Part shown: positions 1 to 6,750 of the stretch, piece after piece | Layout of the letters: the number at the start of each line of letters is the position of its first letter | How positions within the stretch are numbered: position 1 is the first letter of the stretch | Assembly: GCA_002723075.1 (NCBI GenBank) | Contig: PBNJ01000021.1 | Coordinates: 1 to 44,640 of the forward strand | DNA: 44,640 bases | Direction: 5' to 3' | DNA from: Flavobacteriaceae bacterium | GTDB lineage: Bacteria > Bacteroidota > Bacteroidia > Flavobacteriales > Flavobacteriaceae | Position numbers and translations under genes: made by a program | Notes under the pieces: model-generated | What the model saw: only the letters and a program-made list of their open reading frames with translations | What the model was told of the DNA's origin: nothing | Databases searched by the model: none

Positions 1-189
1 AGAAGAAAAGGTTTATTCATTATAAACTTTTGCTTAAACAAAAATGATAAAGCTTATACTCCGCTAATTGCTTACACAGAAATTAATTACATCACAAAAA
101 AATATATAGATAGTATTTACAGCAATTTAACAGATAATGTAAAAGAAAGTCACTTTGGAGTACTTTTGAAAAAAGAACTATCTAAATAA
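1..189 (+). CDS. C-terminal fragment of an unrecognised protein
   Basis: Frame 1 is open from the window edge to a TAA at 187-189 and encodes about 62 residues, ending in GVLLKKELSK. The protein is rich in Lys, Asn, Ile and Tyr. I do not recognise a family and the N-terminus lies outside the window. A good terminator follows 23 bases later, which supports a real gene end. It converges on the tRNA-Thr gene. Its high AT content suggests accessory DNA, but that is an inference from a short piece. Confidence 0.55.
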   Translation, partial: RRKGLFIINFCLNKNDKAYTPLIAYTEINYITKKYIDSIYSNLTDNVKESHFGVLLKKELSK

Positions 190-211
190 AATACTTAAGT
201 GTAAAAACAAA

Positions 212-240
212 AAAGCTTCTCGTTTGAGAAGCTTTTTTTT
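212..240. terminator. Bidirectional intrinsic terminator
   Basis: A perfect 10-bp stem (AAAGCTTCTC / GAGAAGCTTT) with a 4-base loop at 212-235 is followed by a T run on the plus strand. Read on the minus strand it is also followed by T-rich sequence. It can therefore end both the partial gene at 1-189 and the tRNA-Thr transcript that converges on it. Confidence 0.85.
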
Positions 241-241
241 G

Positions 242-315
242 AGCCGATGGAGGGACTCGAACCCACGACCTGCTGATTACAAATCAGCTGCTCTAGCCAG
301 CTGAGCTACATCGGC
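242..315 (-). tRNA. tRNA-Thr (anticodon UGU)
   Basis: The minus strand folds as a standard cloverleaf. The acceptor arm GCCGATG pairs with CATCGGC, the D arm carries GTAGCTCAG, the anticodon stem CTGAT/ATCAG encloses TTTGTAA, and the T arm carries GGTTCGAGTCC. The anticodon TGT reads ACA threonine codons. CCA is not encoded and the discriminator base is T. In many flavobacteria this tRNA lies downstream of rpsU-recombinase-hpf and starts a tRNA/tuf cluster. Here a foreign-looking gene fragment follows instead. Confidence 0.95.
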
Positions 316-338
316 AACTACCGCTTGAAAGCGGTTTG

Positions 339-369
339 CAAATGTATCTAATTATTTTTTTTTATTCAA
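339..369 (-). promoter_or_regulatory. Promoter of tRNA-Thr
   Basis: The minus strand reads TTG (369-367), 20 bases, then TACATTTG (346-339), an exact match to the Bacteroidota promoter pattern. A short hairpin ACCGC-N6-GCGGT (320-335) lies between this promoter and the tRNA 5' end, probably a precursor leader removed in processing. Confidence 0.75.
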
Positions 370-392
370 AGCATTTTTGAATCAAAAGTTGT

Positions 393-692
393 TTACGAAA
401 TCCGCGCTTTTTCTTTTCGCCGTTTCAACATGCGTTCGGCAGTTGAGGCAGCCATGTCGAGAGATTTTTCAAACGATTCGCTTTTTTTGCCAACGACCAC
501 ATCATCACCAGGGATATTTACACGCAGTTCGACGGATTTGTTGGTCTGGCTCGATTGGTTATCGAGGTTTAAATACAAGTCAACACTCACAATACGGTTG
601 TAGTACAGGCTGAGCTTTGACAACCGTTTGTCAATATACTTTTGTAGGTTGGAATTCATTGAAAAGTGAACGGTTTGAATATTTATTTTCAT
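393..692 (-). CDS. hpf: Ribosome hibernation promoting factor (short HPF/RaiA family)
   Basis: The 99-residue protein begins MKINIQTVHFSM and has the HPF/RaiA layout: a beta strand with a conserved HF, the helix LQKYIDKRLSKLSLYYNRI, later beta strands (VDLYLNL, SVELRVNIP), and a closing basic helix containing MLKRRKEK. The family binds the 30S subunit at the decoding centre and tRNA sites and stabilises idle ribosomes. The length matches short HPF; the long C-terminal dimerisation domain is absent. The gene follows the recombinase by 24 bases on the same strand, so it is probably co-transcribed with rpsU, which is fitting for a ribosome-related operon. Confidence 0.9.
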   Translation of the reverse strand: MKINIQTVHFSMNSNLQKYIDKRLSKLSLYYNRIVSVDLYLNLDNQSSQTNKSVELRVNIPGDDVVVGKKSESFEKSLDMAASTAERMLKRRKEKARIS

Positions 693-716
693 AACGCTAT
701 TGTTTATGCCCTGTGG

Positions 717-1598
717 CTAGGCGCGTGGATGGGCGGTTAGATAATCCTGTTTCATTTTGGGGAGTTGCACTTTGGCATAGATTTGAGTCGAAGACAAACT
801 TTTATGACCCAAAATTTCTTTAATACTGTTTATGTCTGCACCGCGATTGAGCAAATGCGTTGCAAAGGTGTGTCGCAATACATGCGGACTGACTTTCTCT
901 TTCGTGGAGACTTTGGAGAGGTAAGCTGTCACACATTTATATATATGTGATGGGTTGAGCTCCTTTCCTTTTCGATTGACAAACAACCAATGGGATTCTT
1001 TGGCTTTTTCAATTTGATCACGATGAGCTAAATAGCCATCCATTTGTGATATGACCTTTGGCAACAAAGGAATAATCCGGGTTTTATTTCGCTTTCCAAC
1101 CACTTGCAATTGTCGCTTGTTTCGATCAATAGCATCCAAGGTCAATGAAAGCAACTCCGCACGTCGCATTCCAGTTGTATACAAAAGTTCAAGTATCAGC
1201 GCATCACGTGCCCCTTCAAAATGGCTATGGTCATACATCTCAATCACTGTTAGAAACTCTTTTTCTGTCAAAGGCACCACCAATTTTGGAGTCGTTTTGA
1301 GCTGACGGTGAAATTGCATTGGAGACTGATCGATCTCACCAATTTTTTGTAAAAAACGAAAATAGCTCTTTAAAGCAGAACATTTTCTATTGATAGTTTG
1401 GTTTTTAAGGCCCGTAGATGATAGGTCAACAATCCATTCCCGAATGATGGGATATTCAACTTGCGCCAAGTCTGTCAGTTGGTAGTGCGATTTACAATAG
1501 GTAGCAAAGCGTTCAAGGTCTTTTCCATATGCGTTTAGGGTATGTGGAGAAAACCGTTTCTCCAATCTGATGTAATCGTTAAAAGCTGATAAAGACAT
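717..1598 (-). CDS. Tyrosine recombinase, XerC/XerD type
   Basis: From the ATG at 1598 the protein has 293 residues; the frame is open further upstream only through a GTG start (1622). The N-terminal SAM-like domain (LSAFNDYIRLEKRFS...) is followed by the catalytic domain. The full active-site set is visible: Arg145 (TGMR), Lys169 (VVGKRN), His239 and Arg242 (HVLRH), His265 (LGHKS) and the Tyr274 nucleophile (QIYAKV). Xer proteins resolve chromosome dimers at dif. This gene sits between rpsU and hpf, a common flavobacterial arrangement, so it is probably the housekeeping enzyme and not an integrase. No dif-like site is visible beside it. XerC and XerD cannot be told apart here. Confidence 0.9.
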   Translation of the reverse strand: MSLSAFNDYIRLEKRFSPHTLNAYGKDLERFATYCKSHYQLTDLAQVEYPIIREWIVDLSSTGLKNQTINRKCSALKSYFRFLQKIGEIDQSPMQFHRQLKTTPKLVVPLTEKEFLTVIEMYDHSHFEGARDALILELLYTTGMRRAELLSLTLDAIDRNKRQLQVVGKRNKTRIIPLLPKVISQMDGYLAHRDQIEKAKESHWLFVNRKGKELNPSHIYKCVTAYLSKVSTKEKVSPHVLRHTFATHLLNRGADINSIKEILGHKSLSSTQIYAKVQLPKMKQDYLTAHPRA

Positions 1599-1612
1599 AA
1601 ACAAAACTAAGA

Positions 1613-1648
1613 CACCGAACACAAGTTAATAAAAACTCATGTTCGGTG
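1613..1648 (-). repeat. Inverted repeat in the rpsU-recombinase spacer
   Basis: CACCGAACA (1613-1621) and TGTTCGGTG (1640-1648) form a perfect 9-bp inverted repeat around an 18-base spacer, 15 bases before the recombinase ATG. In the minus-strand RNA it would form a hairpin followed by a moderately T-rich tail. It may partly terminate or stabilise the rpsU transcript. It does not resemble a dif site. Confidence 0.5.
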
Positions 1649-1676
1649 CAATATTTTTGTTCCTTAATTTGGAGGT

Positions 1677-1871
1677 TTAAATTTCCTCTTTGTCGCGAAG
1701 TTTTTGGATATACTGGGCTTTTTGAACAACAGCACGACGTGCAACAGAGGGTTTTGTAAAGGTTTTTCGCTCACGCAATTGACGCATGGCTCCTGTACGA
1801 TCAAACTTTCTTTTGAAACGCTTGAGCGCACGATCGATATTTTCTCCGTCTTTAATTGGTATAATTAACAT
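1677..1871 (-). CDS. rpsU: 30S ribosomal protein bS21
   Basis: The 64-residue protein starts MLIIPIKDGENIDRALKRFK and continues with a strongly basic helical stretch, as in bS21 (64-71 residues in most bacteria). bS21 sits near the 3' end of 16S rRNA on the 30S platform. In Flavobacterium it helps to bury the anti-Shine-Dalgarno sequence. The gene has its own promoter and an unusually strong Shine-Dalgarno (separate entries), which fits feedback control by bS21 occupancy. Recombinase and hpf genes follow on the same strand. Confidence 0.95.
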   Translation of the reverse strand: MLIIPIKDGENIDRALKRFKRKFDRTGAMRQLRERKTFTKPSVARRAVVQKAQYIQKLRDKEEI

Positions 1872-1879
1872 AAACTACG

Positions 1880-1888
1880 ACCTCCTTT
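1880..1888 (-). promoter_or_regulatory. Strong Shine-Dalgarno of rpsU
   Basis: AAAGGAGGT on the minus strand is an exact extended Shine-Dalgarno, with GGAGG 9 bases before the ATG. Other starts in the window lack one. In Flavobacterium, ribosomes normally hide the anti-Shine-Dalgarno through bS21, bS18 and bS6. A strong site on rpsU lets ribosomes lacking bS21 translate it preferentially. The sequence fits that autoregulation. Confidence 0.85.
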
Positions 1889-1903
1889 CTTTAATATTGA
1901 CTG

Positions 1904-1933
1904 CAAATATAAGTTTAATTCGCAAGTCAGCAA
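1904..1933 (-). promoter_or_regulatory. Promoter of rpsU
   Basis: The minus strand reads TTG (1933-1931), 19 bases, then TATATTTG (1911-1904), a perfect match to the Bacteroidota pattern. It lies between the acyl-CoA dehydrogenase stop and rpsU and gives an rpsU 5' leader of about 25-30 bases carrying the Shine-Dalgarno. Confidence 0.75.
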
Positions 1934-1937
1934 CGGT

Positions 1938-3104
1938 TTATTTTAAAATTTGCTTGGCAATCACAACTTTCTGAATTTCAGAAGTGCCTTCACCAATTGT
2001 ACAAAGCTTCGAATCGCGGTAGAATTTCTCGACAGGGAATTCTTTGGAATAGCCATACCCTCCAAAAATCTGTACTGCTTCGTTGGCGATATGTACACAG
2101 GCCTCGGAGGCATACAATTTACACATGGCGCTTTGTTTGGTCATCTTTTTTCCTTCGTTAATCATTTGACTTGCATGTTGGGTAAGCAACTCTGCAGCTT
2201 CTATTTGTGTCGCCATATCGGCAAGCTTAAATGATATCCCTTGAAAGCTACTGATTGGCTTTCCAAACTGAACACGTTCTTTTGCATATTGTAGTGCCGC
2301 TTCATAGGCACCTCGAGCAATTCCCAATGACAATGCAGCAATTGAAATCCGACCCCCGTCCAAAATTTTCATCGACTGGATAAATCCTTCTCCAACTTCG
2401 CCGATACGATTTTCATCTGGAATGCGACATTGATCGAAAATGAGTTCAGCAGTTTCTGAGGCGCGCATGCCAAGTTTATCTTCTTTTTTCCCAGAGGAAA
2501 ATCCTGGAGTATCCCGTTCAATCACAAAGGCTGTCATTCCATGACTGTCTCCTTTTTCACCAGTTCTGAAAATCACCACAGCCACATCTGATGAAATGCC
2601 ATGCGTAATAAAATTCTTAGTTCCATTCAGAATCCAATGATCTCCGTCTTGAACAGCAGTTGAGTTCATCCCACCTGCATCGGAACCCGTATTGTGCTCC
2701 GTCAAACCCCATGCACCAATCCATTCGCCAGAGGCTAACTTAGGCAACCAACGAGATTTCTGAGACGTTGAACCAAATTTTAAAATATGATTAGTACACA
2801 ATGAATTGTGGGCTGCTATAGACAAGCCGATTGAAGGGTCGACTTTCGAAATTTCTTGTACCACAGCAACATACTCATGATAGCCAAAACCCGAACCACC
2901 ATATTCTTCTGGAACAAGAATTCCAAGAAAACCATAGGAACCAGCTTGTTTCATCACGTCGACAGGAAAGTGCTGCGCTTCATCCCAATCCATAACGTGT
3001 GGTTTGATAAACTGTAAAGCAAAATCTCGAGCAGAGTCTGCAACAAGTTGTTTTGTTTCTGTAGCCGTTTCAATCATATCATAGGAAGCAATATCCATAT
3101 TCAT
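1938..3104 (-). CDS. Acyl-CoA dehydrogenase
   Basis: The 388-residue protein has the full family layout: an N-terminal helical domain, a middle beta domain with FAD and substrate-binding motifs (WGLTEHNTGSD near 132-142, WILNGTKNFITHG near 157-169), and a C-terminal helical domain with ERVQFGKPI and QIFGGYGY. The catalytic base is Glu372 in the GEGTSEIQ motif, where short- and medium-chain enzymes carry it. The enzyme oxidises acyl-CoA to trans-2-enoyl-CoA with FAD and passes electrons to ETF. Chain length or branching preference cannot be read from the sequence. The gene begins just downstream of a decayed helix-hairpin-helix gene and its promoter overlaps that gene's last codons. Confidence 0.93.
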   Translation of the reverse strand: MNMDIASYDMIETATETKQLVADSARDFALQFIKPHVMDWDEAQHFPVDVMKQAGSYGFLGILVPEEYGGSGFGYHEYVAVVQEISKVDPSIGLSIAAHNSLCTNHILKFGSTSQKSRWLPKLASGEWIGAWGLTEHNTGSDAGGMNSTAVQDGDHWILNGTKNFITHGISSDVAVVIFRTGEKGDSHGMTAFVIERDTPGFSSGKKEDKLGMRASETAELIFDQCRIPDENRIGEVGEGFIQSMKILDGGRISIAALSLGIARGAYEAALQYAKERVQFGKPISSFQGISFKLADMATQIEAAELLTQHASQMINEGKKMTKQSAMCKLYASEACVHIANEAVQIFGGYGYSKEFPVEKFYRDSKLCTIGEGTSEIQKVVIAKQILK

Positions 3105-3117
3105 TTAAGCGATTTTT

Positions 3118-3412
3118 TTATTTCAAATATAAGGCAATTCTAGCAATGCGTATCGAATCAAGTTCAAATTTATCTGCAATCGAATTCCAACTGATTTTTT
3201 GCTCATGAAAGGTCCGATATGCCACAATGCGACTTGCCAAACTGGGACTGATATAAGGGTTTTCTACCAACTCAGAAATCGTGGCGTAATAGTGTTGTAT
3301 GTTGTTGCTCTTGATTTGCATGAAAGAGCAAAAGATGCCCAACAACAACTACCAATACTAAAAAAAGTAACCCACGTCTTTGTGGACGTGTCCATTGCGA
3401 AAATTGGGACAT
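3118..3412 (-). pseudogene. Broken helix-hairpin-helix membrane protein (ComEA-like), two frames
   Basis: An ATG at 3412 opens a 46-codon frame: MSQFSQWTRPQRRG, then a hydrophobic anchor (LLFLVLVVVVGHLLLF), ending at TGA 3274-3272. A second frame, open from 3348 to 3118, carries the C-terminal end of a helix-hairpin-helix domain (ENPYISPSLASRIVAYRTFH ... IARIALYLK) without its own N-terminal anchor. Together they look like the two ends of the roughly 250-300-residue flavobacterial HhH protein usually found between an acyl-CoA dehydrogenase and an AGCS symporter, as here. About 150-200 middle residues are missing and the ends are out of frame. I infer an internal deletion. A short functional HhH peptide starting inside the second frame is possible but less likely. 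Confidence 0.65.
3124..3131 (-). promoter_or_regulatory. -7 box for the acyl-CoA dehydrogenase gene
   Basis: TATATTTG on the minus strand lies 19 bases before the ATG at 3104. It is embedded in the final codons of the helix-hairpin-helix fragment. No TTG is found at the usual distance, so support rests on the -7 element alone. Confidence 0.45.
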
Positions 3413-3431
3413 ACTGTTTTGATTTTACTGT

Positions 3432-5021
3432 TTAAGCTCGTACAGCTTTGAGATATTTTTGCAATTCTTCTTTGACCCTTGGATACAAGAAGAACAAACC
3501 AATCATATTAGGAAAAACAAGTGCTAGAATCATGGCATCTGAAAAAGTCCAGACCGCAGACATATCTCCAGCTGCACCAATAACAATAAACAATAGGAAC
3601 AAAATTTTATAAGTGTAGTCTGATATTTTGCTTTTTCCGAACACAAACATCCATGATTGCAATCCGTAGTACGACCACGAAATCATCGTTGATATCGCAA
3701 ATAAAACGACCGCGATTGTCAAAAAGGGTCCTGAAAATGAAATGTAATTCGCAAAGGCAGCCGCGGTAATCGCAGCACCTTCAGCAGCTACGCCGTCGAT
3801 CATCACGATACCGTTTTCTCCGCCATAATTAAATATGGTTTGATCTCCATTAAAAATAATGATAACCAATGCCGTCATGGTACAAATGACAACCGTATCA
3901 ATAAAAGGTTCGAGCAAGGCAACCAGTCCTTCCGAAGCAGCGTATTTGGTTTTTACCGCTGAGTGCGCAATAGATGCAGAACCAGCACCCGCCTCATTGG
4001 AAAATGCTGCTCTGCGAAAACCAGTGATCAATACCCCTAACAGACCCCCTAAACCTGCTTGTGGGTTAAAAGCTTGAGTGAAAATCATAGCAAACGCATC
4101 GTCGACAAATGAAAAGTTTGATAGAATAATATATAGACAAGCTCCCACATATAATAGTGCCATAAAAGGCACTATTTTTTCAGTTACAGATGCGATTCGT
4201 TTAATTCCTCCAATAATGATAATTCCAACAAAAATCATCATGAATATTCCAATGATTGTTCGTGCACTACCGCCTTCCATACCAAATGAACTCACCAACT
4301 GCATAGCAGCTTGGTTAGACTGGGCGGCATTTCCTCCCCCAAATGAAGCTCCAATGCAAAGTAAGGCAAAGACGACAGCTAGAAAACGACCCAAACGAGC
4401 AAACCCTCTTTCTCTAAGCCCTTTGGTAAGATAATACATCGGGCCTCCATAAACCGTTCCATCTTCTCCAACGTCACGGTATTTGACTCCAAGTGTACAT
4501 TCGACAAACTTGGTGGACATCCCAATCAGTCCACACAGGATCATCCAAAAAGTTGCACCAGGTCCTCCAATGGCAATGGCCAAAGCAACCCCAGCAATAT
4601 TTCCATTACCAACCGTTCCTGAAACGGCAGTCGCAAGTGCCTGAAAATGACTGACCTCTCCGTCTTTACTTTCGTCTTTGATAGTATCAACATCATCGCC
4701 GTCAACCACGTTGACTTTTGCTTTTTGATTTACATCGTGATGATCGACATGATCAAATTTCCCACGAACGACGTTAATCGCCAAAGGGAAACGGCGCAGG
4801 TTGATAAACCCAAAATAAATTGTAAAAAACATAGCTCCCCCGACAAGCAGGAAAATAATCGTCGGGATGGATGTTCCCGGAAAATTGTGTAAAACAACCG
4901 CACCCCACCAATCTGCTATTGGCGTAAACGCCTCATTGATGCGGTCGTCAAGACCGCGGTCTTGTGCGAAAGAAAAAGATGAGAAAAATAGTGCAATGGC
5001 TGTAAAAATAAATCGTTTCAT
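3432..5021 (-). CDS. Sodium:alanine symporter, AGCS family
   Basis: The 529-residue protein begins with a signal-like segment (MKRFIFTAIALFFSSFSFA) followed by about ten membrane helices. The family hallmark is clear: VSGTVGNGNIAGVALAIAIGGPGATFWM near 133-160. Further conserved stretches are GFRRAAFSNEAGAGSASIAHS and SWSYYGLQSWMFVFGKS. AGCS carriers import alanine or glycine with sodium. A charged, Asp-rich insertion (VNVVDGDDVDTIKDESKDGE) precedes the hallmark motif, as in other flavobacterial members. The PspC gene starts upstream on the same strand. Substrate preference cannot be read from the sequence. Confidence 0.93.
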   Translation of the reverse strand: MKRFIFTAIALFFSSFSFAQDRGLDDRINEAFTPIADWWGAVVLHNFPGTSIPTIIFLLVGGAMFFTIYFGFINLRRFPLAINVVRGKFDHVDHHDVNQKAKVNVVDGDDVDTIKDESKDGEVSHFQALATAVSGTVGNGNIAGVALAIAIGGPGATFWMILCGLIGMSTKFVECTLGVKYRDVGEDGTVYGGPMYYLTKGLRERGFARLGRFLAVVFALLCIGASFGGGNAAQSNQAAMQLVSSFGMEGGSARTIIGIFMMIFVGIIIIGGIKRIASVTEKIVPFMALLYVGACLYIILSNFSFVDDAFAMIFTQAFNPQAGLGGLLGVLITGFRRAAFSNEAGAGSASIAHSAVKTKYAASEGLVALLEPFIDTVVICTMTALVIIIFNGDQTIFNYGGENGIVMIDGVAAEGAAITAAAFANYISFSGPFLTIAVVLFAISTMISWSYYGLQSWMFVFGKSKISDYTYKILFLLFIVIGAAGDMSAVWTFSDAMILALVFPNMIGLFFLYPRVKEELQKYLKAVRA

Positions 5022-5030
5022 ATATGAAAG

Positions 5031-5258
5031 TTAAAGGTCAAAAACTGAGGTTCGTTTGGCATATACCAGATCTTTGAGTCGTAGCCAAAAGGCAAGGACG
5101 AGATAGACCGCAAAGCCAATCCCCAAAGAAAAAAAGCTGATATAAATAAAAAATAGGCGGACTGGTCTGGCACGCATTCCCAAACGATCTGCAAGACGTG
5201 AACAGACTTCAAAGCCGTGTCGTTCTAACTGGTGACGAATGCGATGTGCTAACCTCAT
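5031..5258 (-). CDS. PspC-domain small membrane protein
   Basis: The 75-residue protein has one clear membrane stretch (LFFIYISFFSLGIGFAVYLVLAFWL) and the PspC pattern: RLADRLGMRARPVRLFF ahead of it and a charged tail, LKDLVYAKRTSVFDL, after it. PspC proteins belong to the phage-shock envelope-stress response in other phyla. Stand-alone flavobacterial versions are uncharacterised. The gene has a -7 box 5 bases before its ATG and is followed 9 bases later by the AGCS symporter, so the two are probably co-transcribed. An overlapping frame at 5018-5212 is a shadow. Confidence 0.8.
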   Translation of the reverse strand: MRLAHRIRHQLERHGFEVCSRLADRLGMRARPVRLFFIYISFFSLGIGFAVYLVLAFWLRLKDLVYAKRTSVFDL

Positions 5259-5263
5259 GATTA

Positions 5264-5271
5264 CAAATATA
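5264..5271 (-). promoter_or_regulatory. -7 box of the pspC-like gene
   Basis: TATATTTG on the minus strand ends 5 bases before the ATG at 5258. Initiation about 4-7 bases downstream would fall on or next to the start codon, implying a leaderless or nearly leaderless mRNA. Confidence 0.6.
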
Positions 5272-5290
5272 TCACATTTGGGGCATGTGT

Positions 5291-5674
5291 TTACTCGATC
5301 ACTTCACCTTCCCACTCTAAAATACCTCCGAGTAAGTTATAGGTTTCTTTGAATCCCAAGTCACGCATCAATTGTACAGCTTGCGCGCTCCTCGCACCAG
5401 ATCGACAATACACATAGTAGGGTTTGTTTTTGTCCAAGGTGTTGATTTGTTCGATAAAGCCAGGGCCCATTCGCAGATCGATATTTTTGGCGTTGGGAAT
5501 GTATCCACTTTCAAATTCTTCCTCAGTGCGTACATCCAATACAACTGCTTCGGGTTGCTCGGTTAAGGCTTGAGCCCATTCATTTTGAAATAGATCTGAC
5601 ATGCTATTTTGTTTTGGCCGAAGATACATACAGCCAGTTAATAATAAAACAATAAACAAATAGTTTTTCCACAT
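5291..5674 (-). CDS. Rhodanese-domain lipoprotein
   Basis: The 127-residue protein starts with a lipoprotein signal: a hydrophobic stretch and lipobox LLTGC, with Cys15 as the lipidated residue. A single rhodanese domain follows: VVLDVRTEEEFESGYIPNAKNID near 44-66, active-site loop CRSGAR starting at Cys90, and LGGILEWEG near the end. Rhodaneses carry sulfur as a persulfide on that cysteine. A lipid-anchored version would act in the periplasm, perhaps in thiol or cyanide chemistry. No partner is apparent next to it. It is divergent from marR. Confidence 0.9.
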   Translation of the reverse strand: MWKNYLFIVLLLTGCMYLRPKQNSMSDLFQNEWAQALTEQPEAVVLDVRTEEEFESGYIPNAKNIDLRMGPGFIEQINTLDKNKPYYVYCRSGARSAQAVQLMRDLGFKETYNLLGGILEWEGEVIE

Positions 5675-5693
5675 TCATTAAATGTATTAAAAT

Positions 5694-5723
5694 TTGGTGA
5701 ATTAAAAATAAATACTACATTTG
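5694..5723 (+). promoter_or_regulatory. Promoter of marR-yceI-CDGSH
   Basis: TTG (5694-5696), 19 bases, then TACATTTG (5716-5723), a perfect Bacteroidota promoter. It lies 30 bases before the marR ATG and directly abuts the palindromes described in the next entry. Confidence 0.75.
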
Positions 5724-5727
5724 TACC

Positions 5728-5747
5728 TACAACATTTGTAAATACAA
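5728..5747 (+). promoter_or_regulatory. Candidate MarR operator (overlapping palindromes)
   Basis: TACAA-CAT-TTGTA (5728-5740) is a perfect inverted repeat that shares its right half with a second one, TTGTA-AA-TACAA (5736-5747). A related palindrome, TACATTTGTA, covers the -7 box (5716-5725). They lie between the -7 box and the marR start codon, where a MarR dimer would block transcription of its own gene. TACAA/TTGTA half-sites are common for MarR-family regulators. Confidence 0.55.
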
Positions 5748-5753
5748 TTCAAT

Positions 5754-6173
5754 ATGTTAGCAAGATCATTGGTCGTTGAGAGTATGCGTTTGGGCCAATT
5801 TATGAGTGATGAAATCAGTTGTGCTTTACACCCTTATGGATTGAGTGTTCAACAGTTTAATGTGTTGCGGATTTTGCGGGGCTGTCAGGAAAAACCAGCA
5901 TCGCTGCAATACATCACCTCTCGAATGATTCACAAAACGAGTAATACAACACGCATTGTGGATCGATTATTGGAGAAAAAACTGGTCAATCGGAAACCCT
6001 GTGCTGAAAACCGAAGAATGGTTGAAATCAACATCACCCAAGTGGGGCTTAAACTCCTGACCACCATTGATCCTGTGATTGATAAAAAAGAAAATGAAGT
6101 CGCAAGCAGATTGTCCAAAAAAGAACTGACAACCCTGCTAGACAACTATAAAAAACTATTCGTTACTCTTTAA
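5754..6173 (+). CDS. MarR-family transcriptional regulator
   Basis: The 139-residue protein has a winged-helix layout: dimerisation helix near the N-terminus, recognition region HPYGLSVQQFNVLRILRG...LQYITSRMIHKTSNTTRIVDRLLEKKLVNR (about 30-82), and wing CAENRRMVEINITQVGLKLL. MarR dimers bind palindromes and are released by small ligands or oxidation. Candidate palindromes lie in its own promoter. It is followed 15 bases later by yceI and then a CDGSH gene, so it probably controls this operon. It carries few cysteines and its inducer is unknown. Confidence 0.9.
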   Translation: MLARSLVVESMRLGQFMSDEISCALHPYGLSVQQFNVLRILRGCQEKPASLQYITSRMIHKTSNTTRIVDRLLEKKLVNRKPCAENRRMVEINITQVGLKLLTTIDPVIDKKENEVASRLSKKELTTLLDNYKKLFVTL

Positions 6174-6188
6174 TCTAAATTCTATATT

Positions 6189-6746
6189 ATGAAAATTAAA
6201 CCTAATCATTTACTTACACTACTCTTGGTAACAACATTTGCTTTTGCCAGCATCACTCCAATCCCGATCACTTCGTCAACGATTCTATGGAAAGGATATA
6301 AAGTGACTGGAGAACACTATGGAACCATTGACCTAGCCACTGGTTCTCTAGAATTTGAAGACGGTCAACTTATTGGTGGGCAATTTGAAGTGAATATGAC
6401 CACAATTACAGTTACAGATCTAGAAGGAAAATCGAAAAAGAGTTTGGAAGGTCATCTCAAATCTGATGACTTTTTTGGCGTTGAACAGTTTCCAACAGCC
6501 ACAATGGTGATCACAAATGTTGAAAAAAATGACACTGGTTATGCCGTTACTGGGGAATTTACCATCAAAGGGTCAACTCATCCTGTTCGTTTCCCAATGA
6601 CCGTTGAAGAAAATTCAGCCAAGGCTGAAGTCAAAATTGATCGCTCCAAATACAATGTAAGATATGGCTCGAACAGCTTTTTTGACAATCTTGGAAATAA
6701 AGCAATATACGATGAGTTTGATCTCTCAATAACTTTACAATTTTAA
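6189..6746 (+). CDS. YceI-family secreted protein
   Basis: The 185-residue protein has a signal peptide (MKIKPNHLLTLLLVTTFAFA) and a lipocalin-like YceI barrel with family motifs: WKGYKVTGEHYGTID, an internal GHLKSDDFFGVEQFPTATM, FTIKGSTHPVRFP and a final YDEFDLSITLQF. YceI proteins bind long polyisoprenoid or lipid molecules in the periplasm and are often induced by stress. It lies in an operon between marR and a CDGSH protein. The conserved trio suggests a redox or lipid-stress response, but the ligand is not evident from the sequence. Confidence 0.92.
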   Translation: MKIKPNHLLTLLLVTTFAFASITPIPITSSTILWKGYKVTGEHYGTIDLATGSLEFEDGQLIGGQFEVNMTTITVTDLEGKSKKSLEGHLKSDDFFGVEQFPTATMVITNVEKNDTGYAVTGEFTIKGSTHPVRFPMTVEENSAKAEVKIDRSKYNVRYGSNSFFDNLGNKAIYDEFDLSITLQF

Positions 6747-6750
6747 AACT

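Noticed and set aside
350-384. Hairpin and T run between hpf and tRNA-Thr as an hpf terminator
   Set aside because: On the hpf (minus) strand the hairpin is followed by A-rich sequence, not T-rich, so it cannot be an intrinsic terminator for that transcript.
717-1598. Recombinase as an integrase of a mobile element
   Set aside because: It sits in the conserved rpsU-hpf context and has the size and motifs of a housekeeping Xer protein.
1613-1648. Inverted repeat as a dif site
   Set aside because: The arm and spacer sizes do not fit the two 11-base arms and short spacer of a dif site.
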